The notes under the pieces are model-generated. The model did not search any database. It saw only the letters and a list, made by a program, of their open reading frames with translations, and was not told the origin of the DNA. Made by a program: the position numbers and the translations under genes. From assembly GCA_026874595.1 (NCBI GenBank), contig CM049311.1, positions 52,393,676-52,457,675 of the forward strand: a DNA stretch of 64,000 nucleotides. The letters are read 5' to 3'. This document shows positions 9,496-21,179 of the stretch, piece after piece (position 1 is the first letter of the stretch; every line of letters starts with the position of its first letter). Source of the DNA: Sipunculus nudus (taxonomy: Eukaryota; Annelida; Sipuncula; Golfingiida; Sipunculidae).

Positions 9496-10589
9496 AATAA
9501 AAAGAGCACCTGTAACAATGTACATTTCACCATTGACATCAACATTCTGCTTTCATTCTTATTTTGAAGAAATATAAATATTGAAGCCGGCCACACGTTA
9601 ATATACTCCCAACCTCCTCATACTTTATGTGACAGGTGTTACAGATGTCTCTTTTATTGTGCACTGTTGACATTCTGATTCGATCGTATTAGGCAGGCCC
9701 TGGTTTATTGTGCGCAGGAGGGTTACATGTGTCTGTTAGGCCGGCATAGTTCGTTGCCATGGAAGACGTGCGAGTTAGCCGGGTTCGCGTGTGGGGTCTG
9801 AATTGTAGAAACACAGCGTTCTTTGTTCTAGTATTTCAAGTCTGTTCCTGTAACTTGTGTATTGTTCTTTGGGATTTTCAATTTTCTAGTATTTTCGGAG
9901 GAATAAGTTATAAAAAGGGGCGTGTTTAGAGAAGGGATGAGAGAGAGAAAAAATCCAGCGGACACGGATGAGTGTGAATCAGTTTGTGGACCTTTCCGAC
10001 AATTGCAGAATTTATAGATATTTTTCGAAATTTGTAACGGATTTTATACAGTCTTCAGTATGCCTTGGGGATTATTGTCAGAACTTCACTTTTGGATTAC
10101 AACAGATTGATTTCGAGATTATCTTGGACTATTATTCTCTGTGAAGATTTACGTGAACTGTTCATCATGTTTTAAAGGATTTGTTGAGCTATGACAGTGG
10201 TGGTATCCAGAAATGCCTAGGATCCGGACACTCTGGTACTGTACATTTTTATTGTTTTACTGTGTTAATGTATTGATTTAGTGTATTGTAATGTTAGGAT
10301 TGTTTTAAGAATAAATCATAATTATTTGTTAACAAAAAACCACTGATTTCTTTATTCATTCCCCTAGACATTTCACGTTGCCTAGTGATATAGTATCTGA
10401 TTTTTATTTATCTCCGTAACAAATTTTATGCTCGTGACGACTCCGTGATTTGTTGGTATTAGGTTCCGTAACACAGGTGCCTCATTTAAAGATTTTCCCT
10501 AAAGTTCCCCATACCTCCATATAACTGATATTAATTTTAAGGGATACATGGTGAAAATATAGGTGAAATGAAAAAAATAAATATTTCTG

Positions 10590-10634
<45 letters not shown>

Positions 10635-11630
10635 TATATATATGTATATATATATTAAATTTACAAAACAAATATTTTTAAGAACTTAGATTTTAAAATA
10701 CCCATCAGCCACCAACCAAATATTAGCGCCCCCTTGTTCTTAAATTTCTTGATCCACCACTGATTAATATGATAATAAGCAATCAGGTAGATGTATTTGG
10801 ATAAACAGTTAATGTAAAATGACAATTAACAAACACATACGAAATATTTTTTAAACAACTCTGTTTAATCATATGGGAAACGAACCAAATCTTGTTTAAA
10901 TGATAACATGGGAGCTGTAAAGGTGGAATACCCCACCAACCATTACTGATATTAAAAATGTTTACGTAAGTTTATTCACAAGCTTATAGCACTTATCCCA
11001 GATATTATTGACAAACTTTATTTTTATATGACTGGAAATTAGTAGTCATAAGAAATGTTCTGGTTTATACCTGATAAAATCTTAGTATACTTTACAAATA
11101 GGCATAGTCTGTGTTCGTAATAAGATTTAAATATCTATGGTCAATTCCAAATTTATTATATCGGGGCGGCGGCGTTTAGTTAAGATTGCTGTACATACTG
11201 AACATGAGCAGTCTATATGTGGATTTCTTCGATAAACATAAAAGGTGTTTGGCCAATCTGAGCTAAGAGAAAGTTTCTCTATAGAGCTAAGAGAAAAATA
11301 TAATCTGTGTCACAGGAAAGCGTTATTATTTCTTATTAATTTATTATATATACCGGAGATCAAAGATGAGGAAAAACTAATAACGAAAGTATTGTTGAGC
11401 TGATACCTCGAGGCTAATGACCAAAGGTGCGCCATACTCCCTCTTGATTTGTCAGCAAAAACGATCTGGACAAATTTTGTAGAAATTTTGTGGAGGGTTA
11501 GAAAAACACTCCAGTAACAATCCATATAACTTTGGAAGTAACCTGGATCACCCTTATAATTTTGATTCAAAGTATTTTGTCCAATCTGTAATTTCTGTAT
11601 AGATATATATTTCGTTATAATAGAGCTATT
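9496..11630. repeat. 2.1-kb segment, copy 2 of a direct duplication
   Basis: This is the duplicate of 3105-5243. It starts with the last 22 bp of the minus LTR (9496-9517) and its ATGT target duplication, and includes the solo LTR (9637-10473), a (TA)n run at 10591-10656 and the same AT-rich tail. It diverges from copy 1 after 'gagctatt' at 11630, where copy 1 meets the Ngaro-type element. Confidence 0.95.
9637..10473 (+). mobile_element. solo LTR (duplicate of 3246-4082)
   Basis: 837 bp with the same TGTTACAG...CGTAACA ends and the same CAGG flanks as copy 1. It was duplicated with the segment and is not an independent insertion. Confidence 0.88.
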
Positions 11631-11896
11631 AAATAGTATTACAGCGGGTGGCTTGAGGGTCACCTTGGTAGGGGTTTGATGTCTCAGACAACATTTTGTT
11701 CAGTATTTTATCCGATTCTTTATATGACATTTGGACTTGGTGTATGATATTCTTGAATTTATTCTAAAGTATCGGACCATGGCTATTTTATTCCAATTGA
11801 TTATAAATATCTGATACTGTATTTATGAAGTAATCTCATGGGATTTCCAAGATAAACTCGCAGTGTTGTCAACATGCACGCCATTCTTATTTTCAG

Positions 11897-12265
11897 GCAG
11901 CTCAAATTTCCATATTTGTGAACGAACAAGAGCTTACCAAGCTTACAAAGTGACAAGTGTCCGCATTTACGGCAGTGCCGGTGACGTCAGGAGGGCGGGC
12001 ATCACGTGTTGGTGTGACGTGGCCACACAGAGCGGCAGACGAACCCAAATCAGTGGCAGGTTGACTAGTTATGACTTCCGGTGTGAAAGAATTGCTGTAA
12101 AGGCGGATATTTACAACGTCGACTTCAGTTGGTGTCATGGGCAGTATGGAAACGCAAGTGTATCATTGCCAATATCTGACATCGCGAGTAGCGTGAGGAT
12201 CACGTATACAGCATACGGTACCACTACCTCCACTACCACGGGGGCATTCACTGCAACTATCGCTT
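11897..12265 (+). CDS. exon 1: Cys-rich extracellular module of the receptor-like gene
   Basis: Acceptor ttttcag at 11890-11896 and donor GCTT|gtgagg at 12265/12266. Phase 1-1, typical of shuffled extracellular modules. Its end aligns with the paralogous exon at 34626-34859 (ITYTAYGTTTSTTTGAFTA versus VTYTYHGDSSSNNTGSLS). Confidence 0.6.
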
Positions 12266-13228
12266 GTGAGGATCTTCTGAGTCGGATTTGTTTTGCGCAA
12301 TCTTATACCTGATACAGCATGTGCGAGGGTGTGTGTGTGTGTGTGTGTTTTTTTATGTGTGTGTGAGGGTGTGTGTGAGGTGGCAGATCCAGAGAGAGAG
12401 AGGGGTTACCAGGCGGTCACGACGCCCCCCCCCCCCCCACACTTACACACACAAACACAAACCTTGAGCCGCAACAATCTTATTTCGGGGTTCAGCATCA
12501 GTTTTTCCTTTTCCGGATCAGAGGAGATTTTTTGGGTTTTCTCATTTGTTTTCCTGGGTTAGACCCTCCCCTTTCCAAAATCCTTCATCCGCCCCACGGG
12601 TGGGTGTTTTTGCGTGTTAAATTGTCTCCAGGATCTGTTGCAATAAATGTGTACAGATCATACACGTTTTCACACCTGCAACTCAAACGATTTACAGAAA
12701 TAAAAAGACTGCGAAACCCTCCTGAAAAAGATGAAATCAAAATTAATTCTCTTCTATAATGTGAACATTTGTTATGTCCACCTTTAATATTTGATCAATT
12801 TGTTAACGTTTCTGAAAGATTTTTTGATGGGCTTAAAAACCTATAAGATTTCTGAATTCCTAAAACTAGAGCTGATCGAGAGATATAAGAGGTCTTATTT
12901 CTTGTCCATCCCAAAGTTTTCCAATCTTGACGAAGGATAAAAAAAAGGTCTTAATTTTATACTGGTCAACGTCAACGAATATATATACACTGAAAATTGT
13001 GTTTGATATCCAGCACCTTACAATTAGTTAAAGGTGACCATATCTCACATGGCCTACTAGTAGTCATACACACGATGATGCATTTCATCTCTTTTTTAAT
13101 GTCCTGTATACCTCAATCAAAGAAACTGTGTATGTATAATATTCAGGATTTTTAGAGATACATAGGTCCTTTCCAAAGAACCCTACAATCAGCAGAAAAA
13201 ATATTCAATGTGCTTTATATGTTATCTC

Positions 13229-13272
<44 letters not shown>

Positions 13273-13422
13273 CTGAAAACTTACCTGTGCAATAAGATTA
13301 CCTGTTGGAATGGCAAAAAGTGGCTTTAATTCACAGGTGTCCAGTGATAACCAGTGTGAATGAATGCGTAAGATTGAGTCAAGGGTGGTCTTATAATAGA
13401 CAGGTTCTTCTTTATTTGTCAA

Positions 13423-13478
<56 letters not shown>

Positions 13479-16400
13479 TCTTTGGCCAGCAAGTATGCTG
13501 TTAATCCCCTCCTCCCTTCCCCAACCTACACCGCTGCAGTCTCAATCCATTCCGTAAATCCTGGCTACGCCCCAGATAGACGAACACAGTTTGAACACTG
13601 TATGTTGCAAACAAAAGAGTAAATGTACTCGGTGACATGTTGGTGTGATGCATGGTCAACGATTTCCATATAGCTCTGATTTATTTGGCTAGTGAGTTTT
13701 GCATGGGATATGACTGAACTCACACGTAATTAGATTTAAATTTAAATTGGTTAAGACTAAATTTTGACATTCATAGAACTGCTTCTTTGGCATCATGTGA
13801 CGTTTAAACATTCCCGAATCAGGCTTAGATTGGAAATAGTTAACTGCAACGAACAACGACAATATGAGAAAAGTTTCTGGTAGTGAAGTGATTGTCGCCT
13901 TTAAAAATGTTATTATTATTATACATGTATAAAGTATATAATTACAATGTTAATTATTTGATCAGTTGTTGGTGAGAAGGCGTTTGTTGTGACATGCAAC
14001 CAAGAAGCAGCCAAGGTGACACCTGGTGTGAACAAAGATAACCCTGAACCGACAACACCGGGAGGGGGCACTGCTGTCACCCCACGTGACGGGAAAACTC
14101 CAGAGCATCGGGAGACGCGATGTTACACGGCTGTCAGTATCATCGTCCCTGCGGTTCTGGGTTGTATTGTCGTGCTCTGTATATGCATGATCTCCGTGCT
14201 CTGTTACGAAAGGTAATCTCATTTGTTAGAAGTTTGTCCTTTTTCTGTTTTCAAGATTAGGCCCATTCTAGTGGTTGCTTCTCAAAGGTGGGGTCCTCAG
14301 TCATTTTACAGTCCGTCCCAGTACCCGTGCCCGCATGTTTCCCTAAAAAAAGTCTCTTTTACCTATATCCTCCGAGTTATAGGTTCGTATGTACCCCTCA
14401 TAATAATTAAACATTTTTACAAAAGCTACGGTATCTTAATTACTTATGCATTGATCGTCATGATTCTTTGCATGAATATTGATCATTGAGTGTTTCATCA
14501 GTTCCTGGAGACTGATGGCGCCACCTGTATATTTTTGCGCATTTTTCACTTCTTTATAGAACTTAAAATGAAGCGGTTTTCCATTAACAGGGCACAAATA
14601 GTAACCGTCAAACTTAGAATCTTTTAACTTGAACAAACCAGAGAGGTCCATTAAAAATCTCCTTTGAAAACTGAAATTAGGTTTCTGTTACCCATATCTT
14701 CCTGGCTATGGGGCTCGTAAATACAACCCCCATACCCCCCCAGAATAATTAAAAATTGATACAAAAACTGCAGTATCTGAATAACTAATGCATTGATCAC
14801 CTATATTCTATTAGTTTATGGATTATAACTCTGGTTTGGATAGACAGATCGACTTCCAACTTAATTTAAGAATGACCCACAATTTAAGTAAGAATTTTTT
14901 TTATTTTTTGGGTCATGAGGTGAAAGGTGAAGGTCACAGGAGCCACGTCCTCATAAAGATTGTGGATGCACTATAAAACTTTTCATCCCAAACCGTCCAT
15001 CTTTCACACATGTTTTATCTGCCCAAAGTGGAAGAAATCTGTAGATTCTGAGATTACCTGGTCAGAAATTAAGTTACAGGTTTTTTCTTTAAATATTGTT
15101 ACGATAATCTAAAAACTGTAAGTTAAAGGATAGTGAGTTCTCTGAATTTTTAGTCACAAGGTCATTGGCTAAGGTCACAGGACCATCATTTTGAAAAAGC
15201 TCATAAAATATCCTTACAGACAAATTCAGCTAAGCATCGAGACAAATGGGTCCCTAGATTTCCCTATTTTTGAGACCCTCAAATGAAGCAGTCTGGCTGT
15301 TAAAAGGCCAAAAACTGTAACCGTTAGATCTAGAATCTTCTAACTGTACATCCAGGGATCCTAAGCAAATCTCCTTGGAAACCTAAAAGTAGATCAAAGT
15401 GACCTATATTCTGCAAGATATGTGACATAACTTGATTTGAGCACCAATAGGACAGATTTGCATGAATGATTACAGTTGGACCAAGAAACTGCTAATTTGA
15501 TTAAGATCCAGGGAGGTTCCTGTAAAAAATTTCTTTGAAGCCTGAAATAATGTCACTGTGACGTATATTCTGCAAGCTGTTTGAAAGGACATGATTTTAA
15601 CACTCTGTGAGTCAGATTGGCACAAATGGTAGCAGCTGGATATAATAAAAGTGCATGATTTTGAGCACTCTGGGAGTCATTTAACCTATTGTTCAAGTTT
15701 ACTTGAATTCCGCATAGCGTCATGGTCCATGGGCTACTTGTTATGCTATCTTATCTAATTCTTATCGAAGTATGTATATCTCCGGAATTCGATTTCGCTT
15801 TTCAACTGGGCGGTAGCTCTCGCTTCCTGTCATATTATTGTGTATCCTGTTGTGTAACCATTTCCATGGCGGGGTCATAGCACCGAGGAACCCCCAAAGA
15901 CACACTCGTTTGTGAGTGATATACGGCTGTTGGGCACAGCCTACCCCTTAAGCCTGCACAGCGTTAACCCTGGGTGGGGGCTGACCGTGAAACTCACCGC
16001 CCTGAGATTATAAGTCAGGATCTCCCGGCTTTAAGTCTTGTGCTCTACCCCAAAGCCACAGAAGCCAGTCAATTTAGAGGCTTTAGAAGTGGAAAAATTG
16101 TTAATTTATGTCTTTTTGCCTTTGTAACGAAACGTGCAGCATTGTTCTGAATGCGTGCATGTCAGCCTATCCATCTGCACTGAAGGGAGTATAAGATGGA
16201 ATTACAGTAGTCGTGATGTGATATTAGGACATGAACTGCACGCTCTGCAGCTTCCCGCGTCAGATACTTTCTTGCCTTACTTATTGTAAGCAACAATTAC
16301 TCATACGAGACTGGCATGGTTATGTGAGGTTATATTGTCAGGTTATATACATACTTTTTGTAGGAGGAAAAAGAAGAGTCCGCACAACTCACCAGAACAT

Positions 16401-16610
16401 GGCAATACGCATACCCATGAAATCCCGGACATTATGAAACGTCAAGACCACGTGACCGCCTTCGGACTGCAGCAGGAGAGGACTCCAGATGTAAGGGGCC
16501 ACACTTCTCAGCTGAATTATGATAGACCAGATCTGGATAACCATGGTTACGCAACGCTTGAGGCCAACCATTACGATGAAACAGAAGATCATTCTTACAG
16601 AGTTCTCTGA
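11897..16610 (+). CDS. single-pass membrane receptor-like protein with ITAM-like tail (3' part, three exons)
   Basis: Exons 11897-12265, 13966-14212 and 16364-16610 have proper AG/GT borders and compatible phases; together they give 286 codons plus stop. Exon 1 (phase 1-1) is a Cys-rich extracellular module (ITCWCDV, FRCERI, FSWCHG) ending in a Thr/Ser-rich stretch. Exon 2 has a short VTCN segment, a Pro/Thr stalk and a transmembrane helix (about TAVSIIVPAVLGCIVVLCI). Exon 3 is a charged tail starting RRKKK and ending with YATL-x12-YRVL, an ITAM-like spacing also found in human Fc-gamma-RIIa. The signal peptide and upstream exons were not found. The extracellular fold is not recognised. A paralogue without a tail lies at 34626-36296. 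A signalling role is inference from the tail only. Confidence 0.6.
12330..12440. repeat. low-complexity (GT)n and poly-C in intron
   Basis: A GT-rich run at about 12330-12380, a short (GA)n, and a poly-C tract at about 12426-12438. No coding signal. Confidence 0.8.
12441..13965. other. intron DNA with two (TA)n runs
   Basis: AT-rich intron sequence with TA dinucleotide tracts at 13229-13270 and 13424-13475. Nothing else was recognised. Confidence 0.6.
13966..14212 (+). CDS. exon 2: stalk and transmembrane helix
   Basis: Acceptor gatcag at 13960-13965 and donor AG|gtaatc at 14212/14213. It encodes VTCNQEAAK, a Pro/Thr/Gly-rich stalk, one hydrophobic span and CYER at the membrane border. The frame joins exons 1 and 3 without a stop. 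Confidence 0.62.
14500..15690. repeat. degenerate intronic repeat units
   Basis: Related segments recur several times. Phrases such as 'gtaaccgt(c/t)a..cttagaatcttttaac', 'aaatctccttggaaac' and 'cctatattctgcaag' appear near 14580-14680, 15310-15420 and 15515-15570. It looks like a decayed tandem-core repeat in the intron before exon 3. No open reading frame supports a gene. Confidence 0.5.
15845..16078 (-). repeat. tRNA-derived SINE
   Basis: On the minus strand it starts ctggcttctgtggctttggg..agagcac, which resembles a pol III A box. A weaker B-box region (gggagatcctgacttataa) follows, then a body ending in ggttcctcggtgctatgacc. It has the same head and body as the copy at 57062-57275. Both read outward as SINEs rather than functional tRNA genes. 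Confidence 0.6.
16364..16610 (+). CDS. exon 3: cytoplasmic tail with ITAM-like motif
   Basis: Acceptor tttttgtag at 16355-16363, stop TGA at 16608-16610. The basic start (RRKKK) suits a cytosolic stop-transfer signal. The last 24 residues are acidic with YATL and YRVL twelve residues apart. Confidence 0.6.
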
Positions 16611-16884
16611 CATTGTAACAAGAAATTATTCATAAAAACAACGCACTTGATGTGCATTGATATAAATTATACTTAAAGCTAGAAAATTGCTCTCTGAGGT
16701 ATATATACACTAAGATACATCGAGTGGTTAGACTGCCATCAACGATATGCAAGAATTGAAATGGATATCAATATTACGGAAGGTACATGTATTCTAATTG
16801 AATTTATCTTGAAAAGGAAGTGGCACGTGGATATTATATGTAGTATATAAATTGTATTTCATATTTTGGGCATGTACATTCGAC

Positions 16885-17050
16885 GGGTTGAACGCTAGGC
16901 TATCTCCGCTGGGGTTCGATCTTCAGCATGGCTTGTTGAGTTAATTGGTTGTAATGGCCCGTCCAAGGCCGGTGTTTTTCCGTGTTATCTGGTTTCCTCC
17001 ATCTGGCTGTAGACACGAACGACATCACCAATGCCATGGGGAGTGCCCAA
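16885..17050 (+). repeat. SINE-like remnant with B-box and conserved tail phrase
   Basis: Contains ggggttcgatcttc (a B-box-like sequence) and then 'tttttccgtgttatctggtt', which resembles the 'ccggtttcctcc' phrase common in SINE tails of marine animals. It is degraded, and the family is uncertain. Confidence 0.4.
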
Positions 17051-17059
17051 CACTACTTA

Positions 17060-19960
17060 TTAGGCCTATAACTATTTGTACAATCCATGTAAAAAATGTT
17101 TATAGATATATATTTATGTTTACATTCAGAACATGTAAAGCTCAATAATTGTTTGTGTAGTATACTGCATATGCTTCTTTATCAGGTAAACTTGTGAAAA
17201 ATAAATACATGCAGTATGAAAAGGTCAAACTGAATAAAAAATATTGTTATATATGAATAAAATACATACTGAAATTCATGTTTAATGCCAGTTATGACCA
17301 CAAATCAAATACCTCGATCAGGAGGTCCATCCAACCAGAGGATGGTCAATAAAACCAAGTATACGTTCAGTCAGTTGAAATTATTTATTTTAACTAATAA
17401 GTCATACATACATAATGATATAACATTTAAAGGGGTTCAATACCCTATATTAAAGCATGTTGAATTAAAACATAGAATAGCTTCAGCCATTTAAAAAAAA
17501 ATCTGTACCTGCAAATAATTGCCTTGAAACCGTTTGCTTACTCCTGAAAACTAGTGTCAAAGTCGTGTCGTGTGCATCGCGAAGCCATAACACGTGTCAA
17601 ACGGGAGATGCCTTGACTGACTTGGCCAAAAATATGTATTACATGTTGGCTGAAACGATGCATGTTGAGGCTCATATTCGGACCTGCGGTCCCGTGGCCT
17701 TGTTACATTAAACAGACACACGTGGACTGTGTTTACCAATACGCGGAGCCATAACAAGGTGTTAAACAGCCGTATGCGAGATACTGAGATCGTGTGCTGG
17801 GATCGTTTTGCTGGGAAACCTTTGTATAAAGCGAACTGAACTGGTGTGTGTAAGGATAGGCATAGTATTGCTCTGATTTTGTCCCTTCAAGAAAATATAG
17901 AAATTCACTTCCAGCTCTTCCGGAAAAGTGAGAAAGTAGAAAAAATTCTAAAACTGTTTATATGTAGATAGAAATGTGTTCTTAATTAAAGTTTTTCATG
18001 AAACAACTTTGTACAACAAGATTCCATATAACATTTGAATGGAATTAAGCAAGAGTGCACTGTACAGGGGCGGGTTTAGAGGGGACTGCAAGGGTCGCGC
18101 ACCCTCTCCTTTTTTGACCTTAAAATCTGGGAATGAGAAAGTGGTTGCTTGATACCAATGAGGAAGGCCGGTGTATGTGTTGAATAAGTTCCTTCCCTGT
18201 ACGCGTGACATGCCAGATTGATGTCACATCGACGTACCTGTTTACCCGTGTCAGGTAAACATGACCACGCCCCTTTTTATATGAGATCCTGTATGTACGT
18301 GTGCTGCAGGGGGGGGGGGGTTCTTCACCGCACAAACTGTATGGAATACTGGTATTGTTTTTAGAGTGGCTCTGGTTCCTCTCAAATAAGAACGAGTTGC
18401 TATCGCCTTTGGAAATAGTACAACGTACGCCTCGACCAGGTCTTAATGACATCGCTAGACGTCAGCACGTGTTGGTTCTTTCAAACATCCCACGGTTGCT
18501 CATCCTGCCTGGTCGCTTCCATTGGGCGTCTGACTGGATATAACATAAACCCATCCTAAATACTGTGACATTTTTCATGATCGACCTTCCATGTCGTAAA
18601 ATACAGAGTAGCCGCCAGTTAGGTTACCCGATCACGTGACGAGTACAAGAACAAGGTCATGTTCCGCATGTGTGAAGCAGCTCTCTCCCAGTCTTTGTGA
18701 CGATCGCATGCTCCCCGCATTTCCCCACAGCACTGGTGCGTGTAATACCTGAAAAACGTGTCCTGAATATAACTTTTTTAGGACTACGTATACCTAATTC
18801 ATTTTACATTAGGAAAAACGTACTCATTTATGTGTACTTCCCCAATGGCCTGGCACGCCATGGATTTTTCGACGTCGTGGCTCTGCCCACTTCTTTTAAA
18901 AATTTTCCTTTTCACAAATGTGCAAGGTGAGTAAATGAAACCGCCGTCGATCGTGGTATCAAATATTTTCTTGTTTTCAACTTATGTCAGTTTAAATAAA
19001 AGATTATAGAGGTCATAAATGGTTTCACATATAGGTCATATTTAGACAACTAGGTGTTCATGCGGTCAAAAGGTTTATAATAATGTCAAATAGAGGTCAA
19101 TCCGCTATATTTAAACTATTTCAGTTCAAGTGGTAAAATAGTTAATGTTGCCGTCATATAGGGGTACGTGCAGACGATTTGGTGTTTGTTCTTCACGCGG
19201 TTACAGACATTACACTCATAGAGCGCATGGGACTACCTCCGCCTTCACAATCTGCATCCTGGAATGTGCTCCTCAATTACATTTTATAATACCAAAAAAA
19301 ATTAAATGTGATGGGAAAGGGTTAACAACGAAAGGGATGTCAGCTGGCGATCTAGATAGCTTTCACGACGAAATAGAGCTATTTCGCCTGGGGATTGTAT
19401 ATTACAATAAATGTTATTATATAAATTATTTAATATAAATAGAAACGTATATGCAAATGCCTTCTTCGGTTTTATTATGTGATACGTCTGTTTAGAATTG
19501 TTGAAGATTATGCAATGTGAACATCTAGTGTACGACCAGTTCAATATTTGCAACATGATCACTTGGCTGAAATTAAGGGAGTGGGGATTATACAATATAG
19601 TAAACCCTAATAACATTAGAGGGCCAAAGGATCAAGGGTCACGTTGTTCACAACAAGGAGTTTATACAAACATAGAAACAATACCGATTAAGACATTCAT
19701 TAATGGACAATTCTAAGTTCATCAAAATGACTTTGAGATACCAATACATATGTGGGAAAATAATAACCCCCCCCCCTAAAAAAATTCATTTCATGATTTA
19801 ATAGATATGGTGACCATCGTTTCCTAAAACATATTAATTTCTTATTCTTCTGCTATTATATATTCAGTTCTAACATATTCGTATAAAAAATTAAATCCAT
19901 GTGTATTTGGCTTCTGAGTAGTACTTCTACGCTTGTCAGTGTATCTTTTAGCTTCAATCA
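17060..19960. other. intergenic DNA, nothing recognised
   Basis: AT-rich sequence with short unsupported frames. A poly-G tract lies near 18309-18320 and a G/C patch (gggcgggtttagaggggac) near 18067. No gene, RNA or clear repeat was identified. Confidence 0.5.
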
Positions 19961-19968
19961 CAATTACC

Positions 19969-19970
<2 letters not shown>

Positions 19971-20018
<48 letters not shown>
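19971..20018. repeat. (TA)n microsatellite
   Basis: Uninterrupted TA dinucleotides. Confidence 0.95.
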
Positions 20019-20020
<2 letters not shown>

Positions 20021-20399
20021 TACTTAGTGGTTAGTGCCCCAAGTATTCCAATCCATCCAAAGTTTCTTAGTAATTATACATTCCCAAAATAAATGGTGAA
20101 TTGTTTCCATCTCTCACTCACAAAACATTCAAAATCAAAATCCTGAGTTTCAATTCCATGAGCCAATAGGTGTTCACTTAAATATTAATCAGAAATTTAT
20201 ACTGAAATATCCTAGATTTCGTTGCGTACAACACTCTGTGAGGAAGAGTGTAAATTGTTGTAAAATCATCTAGCGTGTTTGATTTAGATTTTGGTATCTA
20301 ACTGCCTTACATTGTTTCATTACTAACTGTACCAGTCAATAAAATAAATACATGTACTAGTTAACCCTTCTGATATTCAATATTCAAAAGATAGAACAT

Positions 20400-20920
20400 C
20401 GTTCTGTACATCAAATAAATCTTGTACCTTTTGCATTCCTACTTTATAGAAATGTTCCCCAGTAGAATGTTTTCATATTTTATACAAAATGCTTATTATG
20501 CCATGCAGAAATGTTGTTCTTTTAAATTTACCTCTTCATGAAGTACCAGCTTTGCAACACCTCTCTGTAAAATGCATTAATTTTTTCCTAAAACTAATGA
20601 TTTAGGTTTCTAGTTACATTGAATAGTAAGTCGATATCGCTACATATTTTCTTTCCAGGGTCTATTTTCACACTGAAAAATTCTATAATCCATCCTACTC
20701 TTGATGCCAAAAAGAGTGACTGCAGGTGTGGAACATTTAAACCACCATTTTCTATTTCTTGCACTAGAACACACCTTATAATTTTCTCATTTCCACCATT
20801 CCACTGATAATTTTGAAATGATTTAACTGTATTATACAAATCATCTAGTTTATGGTTTACACAAAAGAACCTATTATCTTCCTGTGATAGAAATGGGGCA
20901 ATTATATCTGATAAATATTC
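20400..20920 (-). pseudogene. degenerate non-LTR retrotransposon (LINE) RT C-terminal region
   Basis: The open part (20839-20594, minus) reads WNGGNEKI..VLVQEIENGGLNVPHLQSL, the 'WNG..K....GGL' block found at the C-terminal side of RT in L1/Tx1-type LINEs. Downstream (20590-20400) the similarity continues through several stops (FYREVLQSW..). Only a dead fragment is present. The exact clade is uncertain. Confidence 0.6.
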
Positions 20921-21179
20921 TTCATCTGTTCAAGTGACATACTATAATTTGATTAATATAATTTACAGTAAAAGTCTTTTTCCTAACAAAGTAATTTATT
21001 TGGAATTATAGCATATTCTCCGTTATCCTCTCTTAGTTTTCTGACCTATTTTCTGACTGCAATATATTTTTATAAGGTTATATAAAAATTTACTACTTTT
21101 TTCTCCTTTTTCAAACCACCTGACTTTTGATCTCAGCATAAGTCCTTCTGTTTCATGATTATCTATCCCCTATAGTTCT

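Noticed and set aside
18120-18543. Two overlapping 80-110 residue frames
   Set aside because: Cross a poly-G tract, no domain, no splice support.
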